Assembly (NCBI GenBank): GCA_900129595.1
Contig: FQWG01000010.1
Location: 1-64,000 of the forward strand
Reading direction: 5' to 3'
DNA from: Flavobacterium frigidimaris
GTDB taxonomy: Bacteria; Bacteroidota; Bacteroidia; Flavobacteriales; Flavobacteriaceae
DNA: 64,000 bases
Position 1 is the stretch's first letter; each line of letters starts with the position of its first letter. The notes beneath the pieces were generated by a model. The model was not told the DNA's origin. It did not search any database and saw only the letters and a program-made list of their open reading frames with translations. Both the position numbers and the translations under genes were made by a program. This document shows positions 53,254 to 62,950 of the stretch, in pieces.

Positions 53254-54600
53254 ATGCTAAACATATCTGACAACAAAACAAGATTACAGCCACTTGATCG
53301 ATACACGACGATAAAAAACCTGAGTAACAGGCCTCATTATAAAATTTTGAATAAAATAATAATAGGCACTTCGATCTTAGGAATAATTGCTCTTTTCCTG
53401 CCGTGGACACAAAATATTTCCGGATCAGGATCTGTAACAACTTTAAAACCTAACCAAAGGCCACAATCGATTCAGAGTGTTATCTCCGGCCGAATCGAAA
53501 AATGGTTTGTACAGGAAGGTGATTTCGTAAAAAAAGGAGATACTATTTTGTTTATTTCTGAGATAAAAGAAGATTACATGGATCCTAATCTGGTCGCCAA
53601 TACCAAAAGCCAGGTCGAAGCAAAAAAGAACTCTTTAGAATCCTATGATGATAAAGTACAAACGCTGTCAAGCCAGATTCAATCTATAGAAAATGAGAAA
53701 AAGCTAAAGCTCGAACAGGCAAGAAACAAAGTCAAACAATCGCTCTTGAAAATAAAAAGTGACAGTATTGATCTTGTTGCCGCAAGAACACAGCTGAAGA
53801 TTGCCAACACACAATACAATCGTTCTGTACAATTAAACAAAGAAGGGCTAAAACCCCTTACTGATGTTGAAGAGAAACGCCTGAAACTACAAGATGTTGA
53901 TGCCAAAATTATCACACAGGAAAACAAATATCTGACAAGCAAAAACGAATATATCAACGCGAAGGTTGAGATTAACCGAATTTCTGCTGAATATGCTGAA
54001 AAAGCGGCGAAAGCAAAAAGTGACCAATTTACAACACTGAGCAATAAATTTGATACTGAAGCCCAAGTCAGCAAATTAGAAAACCAATATACCAATTACA
54101 GTCTTAGAAATGGTATGTATTACATCAGAGCAGTGCAAGACGGCTACATCAACAGGGCTTTGCAGGCAGGTTTAGGCGAAACAATAAAAGAAGGAACTCC
54201 AATTGTGACTATAATGCCTTCTCATTATGATATTGCAGTTGAAACCTTTATCAATCCAATCGATTTGCCTTTGATAAAAAAGGGGGAAAAAATACGTATT
54301 TGGTTCGATGGCTGGCCAACAATTGTATTTTCAGGATGGCCGGACATGTCGTACGGAACGTTTGGAGGAAAAGTTGTTGCGATAGAAAACTTTATTAGCC
54401 CTAACGGCAAATACAGAATTCTGGTTGCTCCTGATCCGGACGAAACAAAATGGCCAAAACAATTGAGTATTGGTTCCGGTGCCCAAACTATTGCATTACT
54501 AGATACCGTACCAATTTGGTTTGAAATCTGGAGAACCCTAAACGGATTCCCTCCTAATTATTATAAAAGCGGTGAAAAAGAAACTAAAGAGAAAAAATAA
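53254..54600 (+). CDS. HlyD-family membrane-fusion protein
   Basis: A 448-residue periplasmic adaptor. A transmembrane helix lies at about 33-51 (IIIGTSILGIIALFLPW), a lipoyl-like half motif near 76-98 (SGRIEKWFVQEGDFVKKGDTI), a long coiled coil at about 110-265, the second lipoyl half near 285, and a beta-barrel domain with an unusual Trp-rich loop (WFDGWPTIVFSGWPD, about 347-361). It connects the ABC exporter to the TolC protein. It shares one base with the tolC-like start (TAATG). Confidence 0.92.
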   Translation: MLNISDNKTRLQPLDRYTTIKNLSNRPHYKILNKIIIGTSILGIIALFLPWTQNISGSGSVTTLKPNQRPQSIQSVISGRIEKWFVQEGDFVKKGDTILFISEIKEDYMDPNLVANTKSQVEAKKNSLESYDDKVQTLSSQIQSIENEKKLKLEQARNKVKQSLLKIKSDSIDLVAARTQLKIANTQYNRSVQLNKEGLKPLTDVEEKRLKLQDVDAKIITQENKYLTSKNEYINAKVEINRISAEYAEKAAKAKSDQFTTLSNKFDTEAQVSKLENQYTNYSLRNGMYYIRAVQDGYINRALQAGLGETIKEGTPIVTIMPSHYDIAVETFINPIDLPLIKKGEKIRIWFDGWPTIVFSGWPDMSYGTFGGKVVAIENFISPNGKYRILVAPDPDETKWPKQLSIGSGAQTIALLDTVPIWFEIWRTLNGFPPNYYKSGEKETKEKK

Positions 54601-55988
54601 TGAAACAGATACTTATAGCTTTTCTTTTTTTGAGCTGCACTGTTTTTGGCCAACAGCAATTCTCAAAGGAACTTACTTATAATGAGTTTCTTGGATATGT
54701 AAAAAAATACCATCCTTTGGTTAAAAACGCTAATTTAGAAATAAGCAAAGCACAAGCCAATCTGATGATGGCAAGAGGTGGTTTTGACCCAAAAATTGAA
54801 GTAGATTTCAGCAAGAAACAATTTAAAGACAAGGAATATTATTCTATTCTAAACAGCAGTTTCAAAATACCAACATGGTACGGAATTGAACTGAAAGCAG
54901 GATTCGATAATAATGAAGGGGTTTATCTTAATCCGGAAAATACAACGCCAAATCAGGGATTGACTTCATTTGGAATCAGCGTTCCGGTTGGTCAGGGCTT
55001 ATTCATTAACCAAAGAATGGCCGATATCAGAATGGCGAAAATTCAGATAAAACTCAGCCAATCCGAAAGAAAACTGGAAGCCGTTAGCGTTTTGTATGAT
55101 GCCTCACTTGCCTATTTTAACTGGAAGAAGAATTTTGAGGAAATGAAACTTTATGAAACGTACAACAGCAATGCTGAAATACGTCTAGAAGGAATCAAAT
55201 CTTTAATCGTTCAGGGTGACAAACCGGCCATCGACAGTATTGAAGCCGGCATTATCGTAAAGAACAGGGCATTAAGCCTCGAAGATTCTAAACTAAAACT
55301 GGCAAAAGCAAAACTCGAATTGTCCAATTTTATGTGGCTGGACAACAACATCCCGTTAGAAATTTCAGATGAACTTGTGCCGGAAGCTGCTCTGGAATCT
55401 ACCTTGCAGGAAACCCTGAAAACAAACGATCTGCTGCAAAGGGATTTTAGCCTTGAAACACATCCAAAGCTAAATGCACTTCAGAATAAAATCGAGATTC
55501 TAACGGTAGAAAAAGACCTGAAACAAAATATGTTATTGCCAAAAATAAATATAGGTTACTCGTATTTATCTGAGCCAAGTTATATTGACAATTATCGCTT
55601 TGACGATTATAAAATTGGACTGGAATTTTATTTCCCTCTATTTCTGAGAAAAGAACGCGGAAGTTTAAAACTGGCAAAATATAAACTTCAGGAAAATCAG
55701 TTTGCTCTGGCGGTGGAAAAAACACAATTGACCAATAAAATAAGCGCACAGAAAATAGAAATCATTTCGCTTGTCAAACAAAAAAAACTGGCCAAAGATC
55801 TGGTAGAAAATAACATCACTATGCTGAATTCTGAAGAACGTTTGTTCTCTTTTGGCGAAAGCTCTTTGTTCCTGATCAATACTCGTGAGAATAATTTAGT
55901 AAGTGCAAAACTGGCTGCTATTGCTCTCGAAAACAGATTTTATATCTCCAATTCAGAGCTTTTCAAAATCATGGCAAATCCTGATTAA
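54600..55988 (+). CDS. TolC-family outer-membrane efflux protein
   Basis: A 462-residue outer-membrane channel component with signal peptide MKQILIAFLFLSCTVFG. It has two repeats of the outer-membrane efflux fold with long helices (for example LEISKAQANLMMARGGFDPK, about 40-59, and a similar helix near 310-360). It completes the exporter encoded upstream. Its 3' end is followed by an inverted repeat (56002-56099) shared with the convergent DUF445 gene. Confidence 0.9.
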   Translation: MKQILIAFLFLSCTVFGQQQFSKELTYNEFLGYVKKYHPLVKNANLEISKAQANLMMARGGFDPKIEVDFSKKQFKDKEYYSILNSSFKIPTWYGIELKAGFDNNEGVYLNPENTTPNQGLTSFGISVPVGQGLFINQRMADIRMAKIQIKLSQSERKLEAVSVLYDASLAYFNWKKNFEEMKLYETYNSNAEIRLEGIKSLIVQGDKPAIDSIEAGIIVKNRALSLEDSKLKLAKAKLELSNFMWLDNNIPLEISDELVPEAALESTLQETLKTNDLLQRDFSLETHPKLNALQNKIEILTVEKDLKQNMLLPKINIGYSYLSEPSYIDNYRFDDYKIGLEFYFPLFLRKERGSLKLAKYKLQENQFALAVEKTQLTNKISAQKIEIISLVKQKKLAKDLVENNITMLNSEERLFSFGESSLFLINTRENNLVSAKLAAIALENRFYISNSELFKIMANPD

Positions 55989-56001
55989 GATTTCAATGCA
56001 T

Positions 56002-56099
56002 AAGTGATACAAGTTCATTTAAATTTCAATGTAATTTATATGCATTAACATAAAACATACACTGCTTTGCACCTGTACTAAAATGAACTTATATCACCT
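56002..56099. repeat. Inverted AAGTGATATAAGTTCATTT repeat pair between convergent genes
   Basis: AAGTGATACAAGTTCATTT (56002-56020) is matched in inverse by 56081-56099 with two differences, separated by 60 nt. A third copy, direct, lies at 59851-59869. The pair lies between the tolC-like gene and the DUF445 gene, where it could serve as a two-way terminator. Confidence 0.7.
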
Positions 56100-56110
56100 A
56101 TATAGTAAAC

Positions 56111-57367
56111 TTAAATCACAAAATAATGATACGTCCATTCGACGGCGTAGATCACAAGACCGATAAGTCCTCCAACCAGAGTTCCGTTGATTCTGATATA
56201 TTGAAGATCCTTCCCTATTTCTAATTCTAATTTTTCAGAAACCTCTTTGCCATCCCAACTTTTTACGGTTGAAGAAATCAAATCTCCAATCACTTCTTTA
56301 TTATTTAAGAGAATAGAAAGCAAATCATTTTTGATGAAATTATTGATTTTATCAATCATCACAGCATCTTCTTTGATTCCGTTTCCGAAGCTTTGAACCA
56401 AACCGGAAATACTTTTCTTAATCGACGATTCATCGCCTTTGTCCAGATCATTAGAAATAGACAGTTTTATTTCATCCCAGATTCCGTTAATATAATCCTG
56501 AACTTCTTTTTTGCCCGCGAAACCAAGAATCATAGTATTGATTTTGATTCTCATCTCTTCGGAATTTTTTATTTTATTTAGAAAATCATTGATATACTCG
56601 TCTATTTTAAGCCGGATTGTGCTTTCAGGATTTTTAGCTTCGTTCAAAAAATCATACAGACCATTAAAAACACCTTCTGAAATACTTTTATCAGCCAGAC
56701 CAAAACTCAAAAACGGTGTTGATTGTTTTACTTTTTTACGAATCAGATCTTTATTATTGCTCAATTCTTTGGCCATTACTTCCAGTAAATTGGTAAGCAA
56801 CTGATCTTTAAATTGTCCTTTCTGCAAAGGTTCCAAAGCCAGCGCAACCCAATCTCCAAAATTAATTCCTTCCAGTTTTTCTTTGAACTGTACCTGAATG
56901 AACCTTTTAATATCTTCATCTTTTATGGTTCTTAAAACTCCCGGAATGACATTCACTGCAACCAAATTGGCAATTTTATCTGCATTTTCTTCCTGCGACA
57001 ACCAGTCGGAGGCTTTTGCAGCAAAGTTGAATTCTTCCAGTTTTATTTCTAATTTCTCACGATTCAAAAATTCTTCTGACACAAAATTTCCGAGGTTTTC
57101 TCCAATCTCATTTTTCTTGGTCGGGATAATTGCCGTATGCCAAATGGGAATTCCTAACGGATGACGAAACAAGGCAACAACAGCAAACCAATCGGCAATT
57201 CCGCCTACCATTGCTGCTTCACTAAATGCCTGCAACATGGGAATTTTGAAATAAATAGCTATTATAAAAAGAAGCACCGCAAAGCCTAAAAGCGCCAAAG
57301 CACTTCTTTTCATTTTATTCAGTGCTTTTTTCTTGGTTATATTTTCCTGATCTATAGACGTTTCCAT
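56111..57367 (-). CDS. DUF445 membrane protein
   Basis: A 418-residue protein with hydrophobic segments near residues 23-42 and 48-70 (MVGGIADWFAVVALFRHPLGIPI) and a C-terminal helix near 395-413. Between them lies a long helical cytoplasmic or periplasmic region. The WFAVVALFRHPLG segment is typical of DUF445 (YjiN-like) proteins. The function is unknown. It is transcribed alone, convergent with the export operon. Confidence 0.85.
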   Translation of the reverse strand: METSIDQENITKKKALNKMKRSALALLGFAVLLFIIAIYFKIPMLQAFSEAAMVGGIADWFAVVALFRHPLGIPIWHTAIIPTKKNEIGENLGNFVSEEFLNREKLEIKLEEFNFAAKASDWLSQEENADKIANLVAVNVIPGVLRTIKDEDIKRFIQVQFKEKLEGINFGDWVALALEPLQKGQFKDQLLTNLLEVMAKELSNNKDLIRKKVKQSTPFLSFGLADKSISEGVFNGLYDFLNEAKNPESTIRLKIDEYINDFLNKIKNSEEMRIKINTMILGFAGKKEVQDYINGIWDEIKLSISNDLDKGDESSIKKSISGLVQSFGNGIKEDAVMIDKINNFIKNDLLSILLNNKEVIGDLISSTVKSWDGKEVSEKLELEIGKDLQYIRINGTLVGGLIGLVIYAVEWTYHYFVI

Positions 57368-57474
57368 AATGAATTAGTTTTTAACTATTACTAATTTACG
57401 GTTTTTCTGTTAGATAGTGTTCAATAGCCTTGAGTTTGTAAAAAATCAAAACAGGTATGGAATAAAAAAAGTTT

Positions 57475-57656
57475 GCCACGAATTCACGAATTTTTCTTTA
57501 TAAAATTTGTGCTTAAATATCAAATTCATAATCAGAACAAAACGAACACAAACCCAGTAAATGCAATATTTCAACTCAATCTGATTGGTGCCATTCGTGA
57601 AATTCGTGGCGAAAACTTTAAGTGAATATAATTTGTGCTAATTCGTAAAATTAGCG
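57475..57656. repeat. Inverted repeat GCCACGAATTCACGAAT in the DUF445-map gap
   Basis: GCCACGAATTCACGAAT (57475-57491) is complemented by ATTCGTGAAATTCGTGGC (57593-57610) with one indel, followed by a degenerate third unit (GCTAATTCGTAAAATTAGCGGC, near 57636-57657). Together they fill much of the gene-free stretch 57368-57720. Related words occur at 39366-39483. The rest is the map promoter. Confidence 0.7.
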
Positions 57657-57692
57657 GCAAAAATTTTTAAATAAAAAATAATATTAAAATCG

Positions 57693-57700
57693 TACTTTTG
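57693..57700 (+). promoter_or_regulatory. -7 promoter element of map
   Basis: TACTTTTG matches TAnnTTTG, 20 nt before the ATG at 57721. Confidence 0.6.
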
Positions 57701-57720
57701 CGAACTGAAAATCCGAAATT

Positions 57721-58539
57721 ATGATTATTGTAAAATCACGTGAAGAAATCGAATTAATGCGCGAAAGTGCTTTGATCGTATCTAAAACATTAGGAATGAT
57801 TGCTTCTGAAATTAAAGAAGGAGTTACCACATTATATTTAGACAAATTAGCTGAGGAATTTATCCGTGATCACGGTGCTGTTCCAAGTTTTTTGGGATTA
57901 TATGATTTCCCGAATTCGCTTTGTATGAGTCCAAACTCACAAGTGGTACACGGAATACCAAATAATACGCCTCTAAAAAGCGGTGATGTTATCTCGGTAG
58001 ATTGCGGTGCATTCAAAAATGGATATCACGGTGATCACGCCTACAGTTTTGAAATTGGAGAGGTTGCTCCTGAAGTAAAAAAATTATTGCAGGTAACTAA
58101 AGAATCTCTTTACGTAGGAATCAGAGAATTTAAAGCCGGAAACCGCGTTGAAGATGTTGGAAATGCAATTCAGAAATATACTGAATCTCATGGTTACGGA
58201 GTGGTTCGTGAATTGGTGGGTCATGGTTTAGGGCAAAAAATGCACGAAGAACCTGAAATGCCAAACTACGGAAAACGTGGACGCGGAAAACTTTTCATCG
58301 AAGGAATGGTAGTGGCGATTGAGCCAATGATTAACCTTGGAACAAGAAACATCAAACAACATAAAGACGGCTGGACAATTACAACTGCCGACGGAAAAGC
58401 AAGTGCACATTTTGAGCACGATGTAGCGTTGATAGATGGAAAACCAGAAATTTTATCTACTTTCCAATACATCTACAAAGCTTTAGGAATCGAAAGCAAT
58501 GAAGAAGATGAATTCAGAAAAGTGCCGTTGGTTTTATAA
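57721..58539 (+). CDS. map: Type I methionine aminopeptidase
   Basis: Removes the initiator methionine from nascent proteins. The five metal ligands are visible: Asp94 (SVDCG), Asp105 (GDHAYS), His in GHGLGQKMHEEP (about 168), Glu in AIEPMIN (about 201) and Glu in FEHDVAL (about 232). The length of 272 is near the norm, with no N-terminal zinc extension. It has its own promoter element; the repeat-flanked GxxExxY gene follows. Confidence 0.96.
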   Translation: MIIVKSREEIELMRESALIVSKTLGMIASEIKEGVTTLYLDKLAEEFIRDHGAVPSFLGLYDFPNSLCMSPNSQVVHGIPNNTPLKSGDVISVDCGAFKNGYHGDHAYSFEIGEVAPEVKKLLQVTKESLYVGIREFKAGNRVEDVGNAIQKYTESHGYGVVRELVGHGLGQKMHEEPEMPNYGKRGRGKLFIEGMVVAIEPMINLGTRNIKQHKDGWTITTADGKASAHFEHDVALIDGKPEILSTFQYIYKALGIESNEEDEFRKVPLVL

Positions 58540-58541
58540 GG

Positions 58542-58590
58542 ATTCCACAGAGATTCACAAAGTTATACGCCAAGATTCACAAAAGTTATT
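58542..58590. repeat. Repeat at the left edge of the GxxExxY gene
   Basis: It contains the reiterated words ACAGAGATTCACAAAG, TTATACGCC and AAGATTCACAAAAG. The inverse of this text resembles the right-hand repeat at 59003-59041 (CTTTGTG followed by CTCTG). Confidence 0.6.
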
Positions 58591-58607
58591 TATAAGCCTT
58601 TTTTATA

Positions 58608-59012
58608 ATGTATGAAGAAAACACCGAATCTCGTGATCGGCTAGATGCCATTACATATAAAATAATTGGACTTGCAATTGAAGTACACAAACAACTTGGA
58701 CCCGGTTTATTAGAATCCGCTTATCAGGAATGTTTGTACTACGAAATTGTGAATTCTGGTCTTATTGTTGAAAAGCAAAAAGCCTTACCAATAATTTATA
58801 AAGATATCAAACTTGATCATGGATATAGAATTGATTTACTGATTGAAAATAAAATTGTAATTGAATTAAAAACTGTTGAAGCTTTTACAGATGTTCATTT
58901 TGCTCAAATACTTACTTATTTAAAACTTGGAAACTATCCATTAGGATTATTAATTAATTTTGATTCAAAAATTTTAAAAAACAACATAAAAAGATTTATA
59001 AACACTCTGTGA
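58608..59012 (+). CDS. GxxExxY-family protein (PD-(D/E)XK nuclease-like)
   Basis: A 134-residue cytoplasmic protein. The family signature is Gly33-LL-Glu36-SA-Tyr39 (GLLESAY). Asp76 (GYRIDLL) and Glu86-x-Lys88 (IELK) with Gln100 fit a PD-(D/E)XK active site. The activity and role are unknown; the family is scattered and often repeat-linked. Here the gene lies within repeats, and its TGA stop is inside the right-hand repeat. It may have moved in as a unit, or the repeats may be coincidental. Confidence 0.8.
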   Translation: MYEENTESRDRLDAITYKIIGLAIEVHKQLGPGLLESAYQECLYYEIVNSGLIVEKQKALPIIYKDIKLDHGYRIDLLIENKIVIELKTVEAFTDVHFAQILTYLKLGNYPLGLLINFDSKILKNNIKRFINTL

Positions 59013-59041
59013 AACTCCGTGTCTCCTTTGTGTAACTCTGC
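59003..59041. repeat. Repeat at the right edge of the GxxExxY gene
   Basis: A text of CTCTGTGAAACTCCGTG, TCTCCTTTGTGTAACTCTGC overlapping the stop codon. It is an approximate inverse of the left-edge repeat at 58542-58590. Confidence 0.55.
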
Positions 59042-59052
59042 TAAACAACCCC

Positions 59053-59826
59053 ATGAAGAAACTTTTTAAACTCGTACTTAATACAATTCCGCGTCCATTA
59101 TTAATTCGATTGAGTTATGTGGCCCGACCAATTTTGGCATTTTCATTAAAAGGAACAAAATATACTGATCCTATTGATGGCAGAAGTTTTAAATCGTTTT
59201 TGCCTTACGGATACGGAAAACAACGTAACAATGTGCTTTCACCAAGTACACTTTCGTTAGAAAGACACCGTTTACTTTGGTTGTATCTGAACGATCAGAC
59301 TGATTTTTTTACAGCACCCAAAAAAGTATTGCATTTTGCTCCCGAGCAGGCTTTTTATAAAAGATTCCGCAAGCAAAAGAATCTGGATTACACGACTACC
59401 GATTTATTTTCGCCTTTGGCAGATGTAAAAGCTGATATTTGTAATTTACCTTTCAAGGATAACGAATACGATGTGATTTTGTGCAATCACGTTCTGGAGC
59501 ATATTCCGGATGACACAAAAGCAATGCAGGAATTATTTCGTGTATTAAAACCCGGAGGAATGGCGATTCTTCAAATTCCACAAGATTTATCACGCGCTGT
59601 AACTTTTGCTGATGATACTATTACAGATCAAAAAGAACGCGCAAGAATATTTGGTCAGTACGATCACGTTCGTATTTATGGCCGTGATTATTTTGATAAA
59701 TTAAGAAGCATTGGCTTTATCGTAATCGAAGAAGATTATACCCATAAAATAGCACCGGAACTGGTAGAAAAATATTGTTTGGCAAAAGGAGAAATCATTC
59801 CACTTTGTTTCAAACCGGAAAACTAA
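59053..59826 (+). CDS. Class I SAM-dependent methyltransferase
   Basis: A 257-residue protein. The first 60 residues look like a membrane-associated or basic extension (MKKLFKLVLNTIPRPLLIRL). The methyltransferase core begins near 95: motif I region KVLHFAPEQAFYKRF, then TTDLFSPLADVKADI, NEYDVILCNHVLEHIPDD and RVLKPGGMAILQIP. The motif I glycines are replaced by FAPE, a variation seen in some of this group. The substrate is unknown. It could share a transcript with the next gene, but a repeat lies between them. Confidence 0.85.
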   Translation: MKKLFKLVLNTIPRPLLIRLSYVARPILAFSLKGTKYTDPIDGRSFKSFLPYGYGKQRNNVLSPSTLSLERHRLLWLYLNDQTDFFTAPKKVLHFAPEQAFYKRFRKQKNLDYTTTDLFSPLADVKADICNLPFKDNEYDVILCNHVLEHIPDDTKAMQELFRVLKPGGMAILQIPQDLSRAVTFADDTITDQKERARIFGQYDHVRIYGRDYFDKLRSIGFIVIEEDYTHKIAPELVEKYCLAKGEIIPLCFKPEN

Positions 59827-59850
59827 ATCATTCGAAATTTTTCACCCTAT

Positions 59851-59869
59851 AAGTGATATAAGTTCATTT
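59851..59869. repeat. Third copy of AAGTGATATAAGTTCATTT
   Basis: A 19-base match to the motif at 56002 (one difference) and 56081 (one difference, inverse). It ends 26 nt upstream of the helicase start. Confidence 0.65.
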
Positions 59870-59895
59870 AAAAAAGTTTTCAGAATAGCAGTATT

Positions 59896-62871
59896 TTGAA
59901 AACTTTTTTAGTTTATACCACTTCCCAAATTACAACCCAACCTAATCGCCTTATCTTGGATCTTTCAAATTCATTTCAATTTTGTTTTGATATCAGTTTT
60001 GAAAAAAATCTGAATCATTATATTCCAACTGCCTACATCGTTGAGAATACCGATGACATTAAATACTTAAATAAAAAAGCCACTACGGATGTACTGGAAA
60101 GTTTCGGAATTATTTTTGAAAATTTAGATTCCGGCACAAAAAAAATACTGACGGTTTGCGAATCTCTAAAGCCTGACTTTATTTTCAAAAAATTCAGCGC
60201 AAAAATCAAATCCGCCAAAACCATTGCTGATCTGCAAAAAGATTCCAAAATTGAATTTGCCATTCGTCAGCATTTGCAACTAAACCTAAGCTCTTTTTAC
60301 ACTTTGATTGTAAAAGAGCAATTTCCGCTATCTATTGATATGGGAATTGAAAAGGATTTTTATCGCTCCAGAGTAACTACGAATCTTCTCGATTTTGAAC
60401 CTCAAATTGAATTCAACAAACACGAGGAAGGAATTACCTATACGCTGTCTTTAAAAGAAAATGAAACTACTTTTCTACCCATGAATAATAGTATCACCAT
60501 ACTTTTGGACGAGCCGGGCTGGTTAATTATCGATAAAAAATTAGGACAGTTAAAAGATCTCAACGCTAAAAAGCTTTCACCTTTTATAACAAAAAAATCA
60601 ATCGAAATACCTTCAAAATTAGTTGATACTTATTTTAAAAACTTCATTCCGGAAATAGCAAAAAAAATTGATATCGAAGCAACAGGTTTTGAAATTGAAC
60701 TTCGTGATACCATAATTTCTCAAACGCTTCAGCCTGTTTACGATTTCTTTAAAAACTGTTATTACCTCAATCTTTATTTTGACTATAATGGATATTCATT
60801 TGATGCCACAAAAACTAAAAAAACACACTCGTTTGTTGATTTCAGCATTGCCAATGAACCCAAAATAATTCAGTTCAAACGAAATGCTGACGAAGCTTTA
60901 TATACAGATAAATTACTCGGAATTGGTTTAACAAAAATAAAAAATGAATTATTTGGACGAAATTCCGATGCAGAAATCCATGATCCCTATACCAATATCC
61001 AATTTGTTATTGATCATAAAGAAGAGCTGGAAAATCTGGGTTTTACAATTCAGAATCTGAGACTGGAAAGCAAAGAAATCATCACAGAAAACCATACCAT
61101 TTCAGCTTCAAAAGAAGAAACAAAAGAAGAAACAAAAGAAGATTGGTTCGATATTAAAATAATCATTTCGATTGGTACTTATAAGATCAATTTCAGCGAA
61201 ATGATACCTAATATAAAAAGCAAGGAAAGACTCTTTTTACTGCCTGACGGAAACTATTTTCTGATTCCGTTAGAATGGTTGAGCAAATACAGCTCGCTGG
61301 CCAAATTATCCAAAACAGAGAATGGCAACCTGCTTTTACGCAAAAGCAATTTTGCCGCTCTGGATGCGATTCCGGAGATCAAAACAGATGTCATTCACAA
61401 AGCAGAATATGCTTCTTCTGATTTGCTTAAAGCAACTTTGAGACCGTATCAAATTGATGGTGTAAAATGGCTATTAGGTCATTTCAACTCCAATTTAGGG
61501 GCTTGTCTTGCTGATGACATGGGACTTGGAAAGACATTGCAGACCTTAGCGGTTTTGGTTGCTGTACAGGAACAATTAGGATTTACTACTAAAACTACGA
61601 ATTTTGATTTGTTTCAGAACGAAACAACCATCGAAAGAGAACCGCTAAAAACACTGATTGTTTTACCCTCTTCATTGGTTTTTAACTGGTACAACGAAGC
61701 TATAAAATTTACCCCGCATTTTTCGAAAATGCAATATATTGGCAACGATAGAAAATTATTACAGCACAGATTAGAATCTACTGATTTGATTTTTACGAGC
61801 TACAGTATCGTTCATCGTGACATTTCGATTTTAGAAAAATACAATTTCCGTTATTTAATTCTGGACGAAAGTCAATACATTAAAAACAAAAATTCTAAAA
61901 TTTTTAAAGCAATAAATAAAATAAATACGGCTCATAAAATGGCTTTGAGTGGTACGCCCATCGAAAATTCACTGGACGATTTATGGTCGCAAATGCAATT
62001 TATAAATCCTGATATCTTGGGGAGTTATACTTTTTTTGCAGAAAATTTTAAAATTCCGATTGAGAAAAAGCAGGACGAAAATAGTTTGTCTGAATTAAAA
62101 AACCTCATCCAGCCTTATATCCTGAGACGAACAAAAGAACAGGTTTTAAAGGATTTACCGGAATTAACAGAGCAGATTTATTATTGTAATATGGATCCTG
62201 AACAGGAGAAACTGTATGAAAAAGAAAAATCAAAAGCCCGCAACTTTTTACTAAAAACAGACGGATCCGGTCCTGACAAAATCAGTATTATCAACACACT
62301 GATGAAGTTAAGACAACTGAGCAATCATCCAAAAATGATAGATCAGGAGTCAGAAATTGATTCAGGGAAATATATTGCGGTTACCAATTATCTTGAAAAT
62401 CTGGTAAAAGGAAAACAAAAAACGATCATTTTCAGCTCATTTGTTACTAATCTGAATTTTTACTCTGATTGGTGCAAGGCAAACAAAATAGATTTTTGTG
62501 AGATTACTGGCGAAACTCCTGCCCATAAAAGAGAGCAACAGGTAAAACTGTTTCAGGAAAAAGAAAATCCTTTGCTGTTTTTTATTTCACTCAAAGCAGG
62601 TGGCGTTGGTTTGAATATTACGAAAGCTTCATATGTTTTATTCTTAGATCCTTGGTGGAATCCTTTTGCGGAGAAGCAAGGTGTAGGCCGCGCACACCGA
62701 ATAGGGCAATTAAATAAAGTAAATGTGATTCGTTTTATTTCGAAAAATACGGTAGAGGAAAAAATAATCAAACTGCAGGAAAACAAAAAATTATTATCGG
62801 ATTCTCTTTTAGAAGAAAGTTATATTAATGATGAAATCGAAGTTAATCTGGAATACATTCTGGGTTCTTAA
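59896..62871 (+). CDS. SNF2-family DEAD-like helicase (TTG start)
   Basis: A 991-residue double-stranded DNA translocase. The start codon is TTG (59896), with no ATG in frame for more than 150 codons and an in-frame stop at 59869. Residues about 1-505 have no domain I can name. The SNF2 ATPase core follows: Walker A DDMGLGKT (M542 to T547), LPSSL near 594, DESQ (657-660), SGTPIEN near 688. The C-terminal helicase domain ends in GVGRAHRIGQ near 927-936. It probably remodels nucleoprotein or transcription complexes; substrate unknown. Confidence 0.92.
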   Translation: MKTFLVYTTSQITTQPNRLILDLSNSFQFCFDISFEKNLNHYIPTAYIVENTDDIKYLNKKATTDVLESFGIIFENLDSGTKKILTVCESLKPDFIFKKFSAKIKSAKTIADLQKDSKIEFAIRQHLQLNLSSFYTLIVKEQFPLSIDMGIEKDFYRSRVTTNLLDFEPQIEFNKHEEGITYTLSLKENETTFLPMNNSITILLDEPGWLIIDKKLGQLKDLNAKKLSPFITKKSIEIPSKLVDTYFKNFIPEIAKKIDIEATGFEIELRDTIISQTLQPVYDFFKNCYYLNLYFDYNGYSFDATKTKKTHSFVDFSIANEPKIIQFKRNADEALYTDKLLGIGLTKIKNELFGRNSDAEIHDPYTNIQFVIDHKEELENLGFTIQNLRLESKEIITENHTISASKEETKEETKEDWFDIKIIISIGTYKINFSEMIPNIKSKERLFLLPDGNYFLIPLEWLSKYSSLAKLSKTENGNLLLRKSNFAALDAIPEIKTDVIHKAEYASSDLLKATLRPYQIDGVKWLLGHFNSNLGACLADDMGLGKTLQTLAVLVAVQEQLGFTTKTTNFDLFQNETTIEREPLKTLIVLPSSLVFNWYNEAIKFTPHFSKMQYIGNDRKLLQHRLESTDLIFTSYSIVHRDISILEKYNFRYLILDESQYIKNKNSKIFKAINKINTAHKMALSGTPIENSLDDLWSQMQFINPDILGSYTFFAENFKIPIEKKQDENSLSELKNLIQPYILRRTKEQVLKDLPELTEQIYYCNMDPEQEKLYEKEKSKARNFLLKTDGSGPDKISIINTLMKLRQLSNHPKMIDQESEIDSGKYIAVTNYLENLVKGKQKTIIFSSFVTNLNFYSDWCKANKIDFCEITGETPAHKREQQVKLFQEKENPLLFFISLKAGGVGLNITKASYVLFLDPWWNPFAEKQGVGRAHRIGQLNKVNVIRFISKNTVEEKIIKLQENKKLLSDSLLEESYINDEIEVNLEYILGS

Positions 62872-62950
62872 TAAGTTGTTTCCGGAACCAATAAAATGAC
62901 ATCCTGCTACGTTACATAAAATTGTTATATTTACAATCTTACAACATAAT

